Assembly: GCA_017456285.1 (NCBI GenBank)
Contig: JAFTJQ010000032.1
Span: 22,447 to 86,446, forward strand
DNA from: Lentisphaeria bacterium
GTDB taxonomy: Bacteria > Verrucomicrobiota > Lentisphaeria > Victivallales > Victivallaceae
Length of the DNA: 64,000 nucleotides
Reading direction: 5' to 3'
Under the pieces are notes generated by a model that ran no database searches, was not told the origin of the DNA, and saw only the letters and a program-made list of their open reading frames with translations. Shown piece by piece: positions 34,318-42,499 of this stretch. Position numbers and translations under genes: made by a program. The first letter of the stretch is position 1. Each line of letters begins with the position of its first letter.

Positions 34318-34790
34318 AGAAATTAATCCTCCTTCGCCAAAGGCTATGGAGGATAGCGAAATTAAGAATTAAGAATGCATCCTCCGTCGCTAAAAGCTAT
34401 GGAGGACAGTGGAATTAAGAATTATGGGTGGTGTCGCTTGGATAGCGACTTAAGGATATAGCGTGCTTCGCACTTACAACTGGATCCTTCGGGGCTTTGC
34501 CCCTCTGGATGACGGCAGTTGAACATGCCACGGGGGCAATGACGAGCCGAACTCGTCATTCAGAGGAACGCAAGTTCCGAAGAATCCAGAGAAAAACCCG
34601 TGGGTGGGTGCAGGGAAATAAGGTGTGGAGCTTTTTGCTCCACGAAAAATATGCTGGATGCTTCGCATGGCATAACGCCACGCTCTGCATGACGTAGGTG
34701 TGCGATGCCACGGGGGCAATGACGAGCCGAACTCGTCATGAGAGAGGAGTGAAACGACGAAGAATCCAGAAAAAAAGGAAAGGATTTAAT
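34318..34790. repeat. Dispersed hairpin-repeat block, left copy
   Basis: The gap contains several modules. One is a TCCTCC...GGAGGA stem-loop (34327-34353), repeated at 34381. A 125-base block at 34361-34485 is matched at about 96% in inverted orientation by 37990-38114. A second block at 34654-34770 is matched by 37880-37994. Two exact 35-base direct repeats (34525-34559 and 34705-34739) are 180 bases apart. A stem-loop GTGGAGC-TTTTT-GCTCCAC lies at 34634. Open frames here are not convincing: they sit in repeat DNA and lack ribosome binding sites. Confidence 0.8.
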
Positions 34791-37112
34791 ATGAAAAAGA
34801 CAAACATTAGAGAGCGTGGGTCAGCAGTGATTCTGGCACTGGCACTGCTGTCACTGATGATGATACTTATTATGAGTTTTGTTACTAATGCACTGCTCGA
34901 CAGCCGTGTAGCAGAGACAAAAAAACAATTGCACAATGTTCAGAATATCAGCGATATGGCACTTAACCGTGCTTTGATGAGTCTGAAATATTGTGTTGCT
35001 AATAATATCAATACTCCGTACCCGATTGACCGCTTCAATAACTTCGTAAGTTGGGTGGAAAATGATCAACTGCCATCTCCTTTAGATAGCGAAAATCCAA
35101 CTGATGATGACGGTTATATTGAAGTTCACAGCACCTCTCACAGCGATACTGAAACTGCCGCATTGAAACGTTCTTACGGCGGTCTCAAAGGCGCAATGGA
35201 TACCAAATTATTCCCCAATAGCGATGATATTTTTCTCTATCGCTATCCGACAAATCGTAATGCTCTCGATGATGCAAATGAAACTTGGGTTGCTAATGCA
35301 GGCAGATCATTCATTGAACAGCCCAGATGGGTATATTTGCAGGATGACAACAATAACGACATCGGTCGCTTTGCATACGCGGTTTTGCCTGATAAGGGGC
35401 AAGTCAATGCGGCAATGATTATGGATAGTCCCGCAACTTTGCCCGAAAGAAAAGGTAAATCTATTGACTTTGACATTACAAATTTGCTCAATAATGAATA
35501 TGATTTTTTTAATTCAACTCAAACTGATTTTGAAAGCATCAACGGTTTGAAACTCAGTCAAAAAAGCGGTGCTACTGTCATTGACGACCAATTGCGTACT
35601 CTCACAAATTCAAGCAAATTAATTGATGCAGCAATGTTTGTTGGAGAACTTGCAAATGGAGATTTTAATAATAACTCTGATAAAAACAAGGATATTAATG
35701 CTCTTTACCAAAAAATGACTTTCAATTTGGCAGGTTATCCGAGCGACAGGCAACCTGCCGACGGCACTGATAGAATTAATTTGAATAATCAGACTTTTTG
35801 GAACGGCACAGATATTGATGGCATAAAAACTGCTATCCCCTATTTGGGAAATATCGGCGTTGCGACTAATAACTTTGCCGGGACTGATCCTGCTGCAACT
35901 TTCCGCAATCAAGTTACGGCAAATATGAAAGATTTCCTTGACGATAATGATGATATTACAAGTGATGATGATATACCTGCAGGTTCTTGGACTTTAGATA
36001 CTGCCCCCTCTTACACCGGAAATGAGAAAACTCCGTATATTTCTGAATTTGCCTTGAATTTGCGTGCTGCACCTGAAATGAACGGAACAAAAACTAAAAT
36101 TAATTTAACTCTGAATCCTCAAATTAAATTGGTGGATTTGTATGGTTCTGATATTGCAACTCAATTACAATTCAAAATTGACAGCGTAAGAGGAAAATTT
36201 AAAGTAACCAAATATCAGGCAACTTTCAATGTGCCGTATAACTACAAGGATATAAATGATGATACTCAAATGGGTACGGCATCTATTGCTATTAATTTGG
36301 ATGATGATAGTGTTCCTGAGGCTTTACGTTTTGACTTTAAAAATACTTCAGACGGAAACATTATTGAATTTAATTTGCCGTCTGCCGGGGAATACAATTC
36401 AACAACTTTTGATGATTTGAACTCACCTAAATCTAAAACATGGACAGAAAAAAATTCAGGTAGTACAGACAAAATAACTTATTACCAAAATGCAATTTCT
36501 TTCAATGATACAACCGTCAATGAAGCAACTCTATCTACCGATACTGCCGTATGGACGGATACTTATGTAATTGATAAAATAAAAGAGGCATTTAACTTAT
36601 GGACTCCGCCTGCAGGGCAGAGCGCTCCGGAATTAGAATCTTCTTTTACCCCGACCTTGAAAAGTATTGATAAAATTTTACAAATTGATAGTGTCTGTGA
36701 AGTAAAAATGGGAAATATGTTGTTAACTGACACCACAAATTCAAGAAATATCGATTATGTAAATTTTAATGCGAATGAGATTACTCAAAATCCCAATCCT
36801 GACGATGCAGGAGATTTAACCGCACTCAGTTTTTTAACCAATAGCGGAACTGATGATAGCGGAACTTATACAATGTGTCTCGCCCATATCAATGCAGACC
36901 CCAGAGCGAATTTGAATGCGAAAGATTGGGAACGAAGAACCGAAACTGGAAATGGTGCTGTTAATTTAAGTACAAATTCAAATACCCCAAATTTTGAAAA
37001 CATGCTTAAATCAATGAAATATCTGGGAATTGTTGAGAGATTTAATAATCCTGATGTCAATACCCCGATTAAATTTAGCACTTTGGCAGGAATTTCTCGC
37101 GGCGAAGCATAG
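34791..37112 (+). CDS. GspK-like / Verru_Chthon-A-like cassette protein, cut by an amber codon
   Basis: The 773-aa frame starts at 34791 (AAGGAAAGGA before the ATG), with a basic start and one membrane helix (RGSAVILALALLSLMMILIM). This resembles GspK/PilX-type proteins and the large first protein of Verru_Chthon cassettes. Repetitive Asp/Asn-rich beta segments follow. It ends at TAG (37110-37112), but the same frame stays open for 228 more codons with conserved-looking sequence. The original gene was therefore about 1001 codons. It could be a recent nonsense mutation, read-through, or a sequencing error. Confidence 0.82.
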   Translation: MKKTNIRERGSAVILALALLSLMMILIMSFVTNALLDSRVAETKKQLHNVQNISDMALNRALMSLKYCVANNINTPYPIDRFNNFVSWVENDQLPSPLDSENPTDDDGYIEVHSTSHSDTETAALKRSYGGLKGAMDTKLFPNSDDIFLYRYPTNRNALDDANETWVANAGRSFIEQPRWVYLQDDNNNDIGRFAYAVLPDKGQVNAAMIMDSPATLPERKGKSIDFDITNLLNNEYDFFNSTQTDFESINGLKLSQKSGATVIDDQLRTLTNSSKLIDAAMFVGELANGDFNNNSDKNKDINALYQKMTFNLAGYPSDRQPADGTDRINLNNQTFWNGTDIDGIKTAIPYLGNIGVATNNFAGTDPAATFRNQVTANMKDFLDDNDDITSDDDIPAGSWTLDTAPSYTGNEKTPYISEFALNLRAAPEMNGTKTKINLTLNPQIKLVDLYGSDIATQLQFKIDSVRGKFKVTKYQATFNVPYNYKDINDDTQMGTASIAINLDDDSVPEALRFDFKNTSDGNIIEFNLPSAGEYNSTTFDDLNSPKSKTWTEKNSGSTDKITYYQNAISFNDTTVNEATLSTDTAVWTDTYVIDKIKEAFNLWTPPAGQSAPELESSFTPTLKSIDKILQIDSVCEVKMGNMLLTDTTNSRNIDYVNFNANEITQNPNPDDAGDLTALSFLTNSGTDDSGTYTMCLAHINADPRANLNAKDWERRTETGNGAVNLSTNSNTPNFENMLKSMKYLGIVERFNNPDVNTPIKFSTLAGISRGEA

Positions 37113-37118
37113 AAAACT

Positions 37119-37796
37119 TTGAATATCATCAAAGCTTCAACTGCGAATAATCCAACTTTTGCTGACGGTGATGCCAAAATTTTGGATAAGCTTGATATTG
37201 AAACTGCCGATAATGACCCATTGAGCGATAGTTTCTACAAGGTCAATGCCAATACCGCTGCTCCCGATATTTGGAAAGGCTTATTAACTGACTTGAAGTT
37301 CTATGATGCAAATGCTATCGGCGGAGAGTCAAGCAATCCCGATGAGGCGATTTTTGACGGAACTTTCGATGAAGATCATCTGATTTTAGGCAATGGCGGT
37401 ATTACGGGAATTGTCGGCAATCTGGTTAGCAACAAAGATGATACAGAATGGCAATTACGCAATCGAGGCGACGTATTGAGAGTTATTACTGAAACTTGGA
37501 ATGAATTGTATAGTTCAGATAAACTTTACGGTGATGACAATAATATCTCAATTGAAAACCTTGATAATGACCAGAAAAAACGTCTTTACGGTTTGGTTGA
37601 CAACTTAATTCCGATTGTTAAAGTCGAAAAATTCCCCGAAGAGTTCCAGATTTTGATTGTCGCCCAGAGTTTGAATCCGAATTCATTGGCGGCAGATGTT
37701 GTTGACAAAATAACTGCCGAGGAGAAAATTTTGGTAACTGTCAGACGTAACGGCGATAACTTCACTATAGTCAAAAAAGAGAAGATGCTGTACTAA
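37119..37796 (+). CDS. C-terminal part of the amber-interrupted cassette protein
   Basis: This is in the same reading frame as 34791-37112, directly after its TAG. It continues the acidic sequence and ends QILIVAQSLNPNSLAADV, then ILVTVRRNGDNF, which fits the C-terminal domain of the large cassette proteins. A TTG at 37119 could start it, but there is no ribosome binding site, so independent translation is unlikely. A strong terminator follows at 37820. Confidence 0.7.
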   Translation: MNIIKASTANNPTFADGDAKILDKLDIETADNDPLSDSFYKVNANTAAPDIWKGLLTDLKFYDANAIGGESSNPDEAIFDGTFDEDHLILGNGGITGIVGNLVSNKDDTEWQLRNRGDVLRVITETWNELYSSDKLYGDDNNISIENLDNDQKKRLYGLVDNLIPIVKVEKFPEEFQILIVAQSLNPNSLAADVVDKITAEEKILVTVRRNGDNFTIVKKEKMLY

Positions 37797-37819
37797 ATAA
37801 ATTAGAAATTACAAATTGT

Positions 37820-37851
37820 GTGGCACGAATTTATTTCGTGCCACTTTTTTT
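37820..37851 (+). terminator. Intrinsic terminator of the pseudopilin cassette
   Basis: GTGGCACGAA (37820-37829) pairs perfectly with TTCGTGCCAC (37835-37844) around a 5-base loop, followed by a run of seven T. Confidence 0.92.
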
Positions 37852-38116
37852 ATAGCGTGTCTTGCGACACTTATACTGGATTGCTCGGACAGCTCTCGCT
37901 CCTCTCTCATGACGAGTTGGGCTTGTCATTGCCCCCCGTGGTATCGCACACCTGCGTCATGCAGAGCGTGGCGTTATGCCATGCGAAGCATCCAGTTGTA
38001 AGTGCGAAGCACGCTATATCCTCAAGTCGCTATTCAAGCGACACCACCCATAATTCTTAATTTCACTGTCCTCCATAGCCTTTGGCGACGGAGGATGCAT
38101 TCTTAATTCTTAATTT
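37852..38116. repeat. Dispersed hairpin-repeat block, right inverted copy
   Basis: This block carries the reverse complement of the left block at 34361-34770. Here the two modules are contiguous, without the roughly 170-base middle part. The outer module (37990-38114) differs at about five of 125 positions. A GTGTC-TTGC-GACAC hairpin lies at its start (37857). No gene is seen. Confidence 0.8.
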
Positions 38117-38902
38117 TTATTTAAGTGGGTGCTTGTCAATAATTAATTTCGCAACCTTTCGCCCCGACATGAGCATTCCGCCGAAAATCGGCCCCATTCG
38201 GTAACCGCCCATAACATTATTAGCACTCATTCCGCATGCATACAAGCCCGGAAAATATTCTCTGGTATTTTCAACGGTGGACGCTTCGCCATTCTCCACC
38301 CACATCGGTTTTTCTCCAATAATATCACCAGTTGGCGTATCGAGTTGAATTTTTGCTTTTTTGACTGCGAGGTTCAGAATTTCGCTCGGATGTCCTGTTC
38401 CGTCGATGACATTTTCGGCAATGACGGTCAATGGGTCAACATGCATACCCAAACGCTCTACGGGCGTCCAATTGATAACTAAACCATTGACCTTGCCGTT
38501 TTTAAAAACGAGGTCTTCCACGCTAACAGAATTAAAAATCGTTGCCCCTGCCTTTAATGCACCAAAAATCAATCCGCTTGCCATTTCCACTGAATCAAGG
38601 GTGTGATAAGTTTCCGCATTCTCCAGTTTTCGGTGGGTGATTTGAAAATCATCCAAAATATCAAGTGCTTCATCCTGCACAACTACTTCATTAAAAAGCA
38701 TTCCACCGCCCCATGTGCCGCCGCCGGGGGCAAGTTTCCGCTCAAAAATTGCCGTTTTTAGCCCTGCTTTTGCCAGATCACGGGCGGCAACCAATGCGGA
38801 CGGGCCGCCGCCGACAATGGCGACATCGAGTTTCAAACCGTTAATGAGTTTCTCACTGAATTTACTGATGATTGCTGTTGAGATAATGTTTTCCGCAGAC
38901 AT
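38117..38902 (-). CDS. thi4: Thiazole synthase, Thi4 family
   Basis: It makes the ADP-thiazole precursor of thiamine from NAD and glycine. The 261-aa protein has the FAD/NAD-binding start [18 protein letters not shown], then [16 protein letters not shown] and [20 protein letters not shown], all Thi4 hallmarks. The segment that holds the sulfur-donor Cys in the suicidal yeast enzyme reads [14 protein letters not shown] and has no Cys, which points to the sulfide-using catalytic type. It lies downstream of a TPP riboswitch. Confidence 0.92.
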   Translation of the reverse strand: MSAENIISTAIISKFSEKLINGLKLDVAIVGGGPSALVAARDLAKAGLKTAIFERKLAPGGGTWGGGMLFNEVVVQDEALDILDDFQITHRKLENAETYHTLDSVEMASGLIFGALKAGATIFNSVSVEDLVFKNGKVNGLVINWTPVERLGMHVDPLTVIAENVIDGTGHPSEILNLAVKKAKIQLDTPTGDIIGEKPMWVENGEASTVENTREYFPGLYACGMSANNVMGGYRMGPIFGGMLMSGRKVAKLIIDKHPLK

Positions 38903-39002
38903 ACGAAAAAATCCTTTCCGGAGCTTCTTTCTGCTCCATTTTTGGGCATGTCGGTGCGGAAAGCACCATAAAAAATGTAACTAAAAATATTTTTCATTTC
39001 TT

Positions 39003-39083
39003 TTTCCTACGCCGGCATTACCCGTTTCAGGTTCAAAGGGTCTGATCTCAGCCGTTGTCCCCGTGACAACAGCACCCCTATGC
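39003..39083 (-). ncRNA. TPP riboswitch (THI element)
   Basis: Read on the minus strand, the aptamer core elements appear in order: AGGGGTGC, GGCTGAGA, ACCCTTTGAACCTGA and GGTAATGCCGGCGTAGG. A short variable stem (GTTGTC...GACAAC) lies between the first two. This is the canonical THI box. It lies about 100 bases upstream of thi4. That leader also contains GGTGC-TTTCC-GCACC and GGAGC...GCTCC hairpins, the latter next to the ribosome binding site GGAAAGGA. Control could be translational. Confidence 0.95.
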
Positions 39084-39096
39084 TACAATAACAGTT

Positions 39097-39124
39097 AATA
39101 TACCCCACCCTGTCAAAAAGTCAA
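39097..39124 (-). promoter_or_regulatory. Promoter of the TPP riboswitch-thi4 transcript
   Basis: Minus-strand TTGACT (39119-39124) and TATATT (39097-39102) with a 16-base spacer place the start just upstream of the aptamer. Confidence 0.65.
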
Positions 39125-39226
39125 ATATTTTTCTAAAAGTTCTCAAATAATATCTTGTTTTTCTCTGTTTTTAAGGTATATTACAACAAAATGCAAATTA
39201 GAAAATTTTTTGATACAGGAGTTTTT

Positions 39227-41737
39227 ATGAGCAAAATTTTGACAACTGACATCAGAGTAAACAACTTTGTAAATCCTATCGGTATTAATGGCGACACCCC
39301 GGAATTTTCATGGCGGATTTCAGGAGCCGTCAAGCAGAGTGCATGGCAGATTCGTGCCGCACACAGCACTGAAGATTTATCCGCAGGTAATTTCATTTGG
39401 GACTCCGGCAAGGTTATCAGCGATTCAATGTCCGCAATTCCTTACGGCAAAGGCAATTTGCAGAGCAGAGAATATATCTGCTTTCAACTCTCGCTCTGGG
39501 ATGAAAATGATGTGCAGGGCGAATGGAGCGATATACACTTTTTCGAGGCAGGACTGCTCTCTGAAAAAGATTGGGATGCTCAATATTTCGGATTCCCCGC
39601 AGGCTGGGCAGGTGCGGCAATCGCTTTCCAGAAAATTGAGGAATTAAAGAAAAAATACAAAAAACTCCGTCTGTATGTCGCAGGAAGCTGCGTTGACTCC
39701 TACTTTAACGGTCATAAACTCGGCGGCAACAGTTTATTGCAGCCGCCGCAAACCGATTATTCGCAGAGTTTCCACTACATGACTTATGACCTTACCGATT
39801 TGGCAGTTATCGGACGCAACAACTTATCATTTTACGTCGGTTACGGCTGGGCAGGGAGCGTACAGTTGCGTTACAGATTTGAGGGCGACGGCGAATTAAT
39901 CACCCGTTCACACATCTCCTCTATGCCGGTCTGCACCAAATCGCCGATTGTCAGAAATAGTTTTTTCGGTGGCGAAGAGTATGATGCAACTAAAGAATTG
40001 CCTGCAAATTGGCGTGAAGCCGATGCTAAATTTTTTCCAGATTACCGCAGTGCGATGCGTTTAACGACCTCAACTGCCAACACTCCGCGCGGTTTTGAAG
40101 AAGAACCGATCACCCCCCAAGAAGAGATAAAACCTGTTCTCTGGGAAAAACTCGGCGACGGACACTACACAGTTGATTTCGGACGCAACTTCGCAGGATT
40201 CTGTCGATTGAAGGTCAAAGCCCCCGCAGGAACAACCATTAAAATGCTTTTTTCGGAGATGCGTAACGACGACAAAACTGCCAATCAGGCAAATCTCCTC
40301 GGAGAAGTCGCCATGGATACTTATACTGCCGCAGGCACAGGTGATTGGGAGATATTTGAACCACGATTCACTTATCACGGATTCCGCTATGTCGAAGTAA
40401 TCGGTCTAACCGAAGAATTTACCACTGAAACGCTGACAGGAGTCGTTATCCGCAACAACTGCCGTCGTGCAGGCGATTTCAAATGCAGTAATCCATTGGT
40501 CAATGAGATATTCAAAATAATTTTACGCTCCGAAGAGAGCAACCTATTCGCAGTTCCTACCGACTGCCCCCAACGAACCGAACGCATGGGCTGGCTCAAT
40601 GATATGATGGCAAGAAATGAGAGTGCATTATACCTTTTTGATGAATCAAATCTGATTTCCAAGTGGTTGCAGGATATTGCCGAAGCTCAAGACCCCATTA
40701 CGGGCGAAGTGCCGATGACTGCCCCGTTGTATTGGGGATTTGATACTGACCCTGTGTGTTCCAGTTTCATTGAAGCAACTTTGAATAATTACAAGTTCTA
40801 CGGCAAAAAGGTGCAGATGCAGAAACTTTATCCGAAGTTGCGACACTGGATTGATCGCCTGCTCTCGCTCCGACGCGAAGACGGAATTTTCTACAAAGGT
40901 CCGGTCGGCGACTGGGTTCCGCCATTAAAATTCAATAACGGCAGAGGCGTTGCCAATAATGTTACAGTCCCAAGAGAACTTGTTTCAACGGCATTGATTT
41001 TTTACGCAATCAATCAATTAAGCCAAATCGCTTCTATCCTCGATAATAAGCAGGAAGTTGCTTACTTGCAAGCCAAAGCCGACGAAGTGCAAAACGCTTT
41101 TCTCAAAAAATGGCATTCAGCACACGGCAGACTCAATGAGGAAAGCCAGGCGGCTTATGCTTATGCAATCTACTGCAAACTTTTCCCCGAAGCGGAAAGA
41201 CAGAGTGCCGCCGACCGATTGGCAGAACTTTTTGCCGATAATAATTATAAACACATTACCGGTAATATCGGTACAAAATACCTGATTGAAGTGCTTGCTC
41301 AATACGGTTATGCCGAACATGTATGGAAACTTATTAACTCTGAAGATTATCCCGGCTGGGGATTTATGATTGCCAATGGGGCAACAACTCTTTGGGAACG
41401 CTGGGAACTCTCGGAGGGCAGAGGCATGAATTCCCATAATCACCCGATGCTCGGAGCGCCTTGCGGCTGGCTTTTCCGCCATATTGCCGGTATCCAGTTG
41501 CATGAAGATTCCTGCGGTGGAGATAAAATTATCCTGAATCCGATATTCGTCAATGATTTGGAATTTGCCGAAGCAAGTTATGACGGGAGAAGCGGTTTAA
41601 TCAAGGCTGCATGGCACCGTGAAAATGGTAAAATAATCTATGATTTTGAAATTCCTTCGGGAGTTTCAGCTGAAGTAAAAATGGCTGACGGCAGTTTCAA
41701 AAAATTTGCAAACGGCAGTTATTCTCTGATTTTTTGA
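39227..41737 (+). CDS. Alpha-L-rhamnosidase (GH78)
   Basis: It removes terminal rhamnose from plant or microbial glycans. The 836-aa protein has the family's N-terminal beta domains (ILTTDIRVNNFVNPIGI, TPEFSWRISG). The (alpha/alpha)6 catalytic domain has VPTDCPQRTERMGWLNDM, the GH78 signature, and GATTLWERWE, then NSHNHPMLGAPCGWLFRHIAG. No signal peptide is evident, so it is probably cytoplasmic. I chose the ATG at 39227 because ACAGGAG lies 6 bases before it; the start at 39155 adds an unrelated 24 residues. A 3' copy of this gene survives at 30623. Confidence 0.92.
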   Translation: MSKILTTDIRVNNFVNPIGINGDTPEFSWRISGAVKQSAWQIRAAHSTEDLSAGNFIWDSGKVISDSMSAIPYGKGNLQSREYICFQLSLWDENDVQGEWSDIHFFEAGLLSEKDWDAQYFGFPAGWAGAAIAFQKIEELKKKYKKLRLYVAGSCVDSYFNGHKLGGNSLLQPPQTDYSQSFHYMTYDLTDLAVIGRNNLSFYVGYGWAGSVQLRYRFEGDGELITRSHISSMPVCTKSPIVRNSFFGGEEYDATKELPANWREADAKFFPDYRSAMRLTTSTANTPRGFEEEPITPQEEIKPVLWEKLGDGHYTVDFGRNFAGFCRLKVKAPAGTTIKMLFSEMRNDDKTANQANLLGEVAMDTYTAAGTGDWEIFEPRFTYHGFRYVEVIGLTEEFTTETLTGVVIRNNCRRAGDFKCSNPLVNEIFKIILRSEESNLFAVPTDCPQRTERMGWLNDMMARNESALYLFDESNLISKWLQDIAEAQDPITGEVPMTAPLYWGFDTDPVCSSFIEATLNNYKFYGKKVQMQKLYPKLRHWIDRLLSLRREDGIFYKGPVGDWVPPLKFNNGRGVANNVTVPRELVSTALIFYAINQLSQIASILDNKQEVAYLQAKADEVQNAFLKKWHSAHGRLNEESQAAYAYAIYCKLFPEAERQSAADRLAELFADNNYKHITGNIGTKYLIEVLAQYGYAEHVWKLINSEDYPGWGFMIANGATTLWERWELSEGRGMNSHNHPMLGAPCGWLFRHIAGIQLHEDSCGGDKIILNPIFVNDLEFAEASYDGRSGLIKAAWHRENGKIIYDFEIPSGVSAEVKMADGSFKKFANGSYSLIF

Positions 41738-41798
41738 AAATTTGAAAATACGAATTATGGGGTATCGCAAAAAAAACGCAAAAAAATTACTAATTTAA

Positions 41799-41826
41799 TT
41801 GACATTTAAAGTAATTAACTTATATT
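41799..41826 (+). promoter_or_regulatory. Promoter of the LysM lipoprotein gene
   Basis: TTGACA (41799-41804) and TATATT (41821-41826) are 16 bases apart, about 57 bases before the ATG. Confidence 0.7.
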
Positions 41827-41882
41827 ATATTAAGTTTAATTTTTTTAACACTAAAATTTAGTATAATAATGAGGAATGAAAA

Positions 41883-42461
41883 ATGAAAAATGTATTGTTT
41901 TTAACTTTAATTGCTGCTATGGTTATTATCTGCGGATGCACCCCGACCCTGAAACCAAGAGCTCTCGGTGCCGAAGAACAGGAGTGGGCAACTTATTTAC
42001 AGGAAATGTACCCCGGCTGGAAATCTCCGGATCTCTTGCCGCAGGCAGTAACAGCTTCATCTCGCAACGTCCCCTACACCAATATCGAATTGCCGGACCA
42101 GCCGACTGCAAATAGCAACTTGCCGGTAATCGAGGAAAATGCGGCAGATGAATTTACCCAAGAGAATTTACCCGCAGAAGAACCTAAAGAAAAAGAAGCA
42201 GAAACAACTGTCGCTCCCGAGGGCGATGCTGCTAAAAATGTTACCGACACCCCAAGCGAAGAGACTCCTTTGGATGAAGTTAAGAAAACTGAATTTACCG
42301 AATATGTCGTAGAGAAAAATGACAGTTTGTCAACTATCGCTAAAAAATTCTATGGCGACGGAAACAAATTTATGCATATTTATAAGGCAAATGAGGATGT
42401 AATCAAGGATCCGAACAAACTCTATCCGGGAATGAAATTAAAAATTCCGGCACAGAAGTAA
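41883..42461 (+). CDS. LysM-domain lipoprotein
   Basis: The 192-aa lipoprotein has a lipobox (MVIICGC, Cys near residue 19). An acidic, Pro/Glu/Thr-rich linker runs over residues 60-140. A C-terminal LysM domain (EYVVEKNDSLSTIAKKFYG, then LYPGMKLKIP) binds peptidoglycan glycan strands. It is probably anchored in the outer membrane and tethered to the wall. It precedes the PgpH-like gene by 38 bases. Confidence 0.9.
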   Translation: MKNVLFLTLIAAMVIICGCTPTLKPRALGAEEQEWATYLQEMYPGWKSPDLLPQAVTASSRNVPYTNIELPDQPTANSNLPVIEENAADEFTQENLPAEEPKEKEAETTVAPEGDAAKNVTDTPSEETPLDEVKKTEFTEYVVEKNDSLSTIAKKFYGDGNKFMHIYKANEDVIKDPNKLYPGMKLKIPAQK

Positions 42462-42499
42462 TTCAAAAAAAAGTGTGATTTATTACATAATTTTCTGTA

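Noticed and set aside
34474..34719. Protein-coding frames within the repeat block (both strands)
   Set aside because: They consist of the dispersed repeat sequence, lack ribosome binding sites and are interrupted in the inverted copy at 37852-38116.
34698..34790. Extending the large cassette protein to an ATG at 34698
   Set aside because: The added residues are translated repeat DNA. The ATG at 34791 has a ribosome binding site and gives a normal membrane-anchor start.
34791..37796. General reassignment of UAG as a sense codon
   Set aside because: Clear genes nearby (for example those ending at 32145 and 34317) use TAG as their stop with proper gene boundaries.
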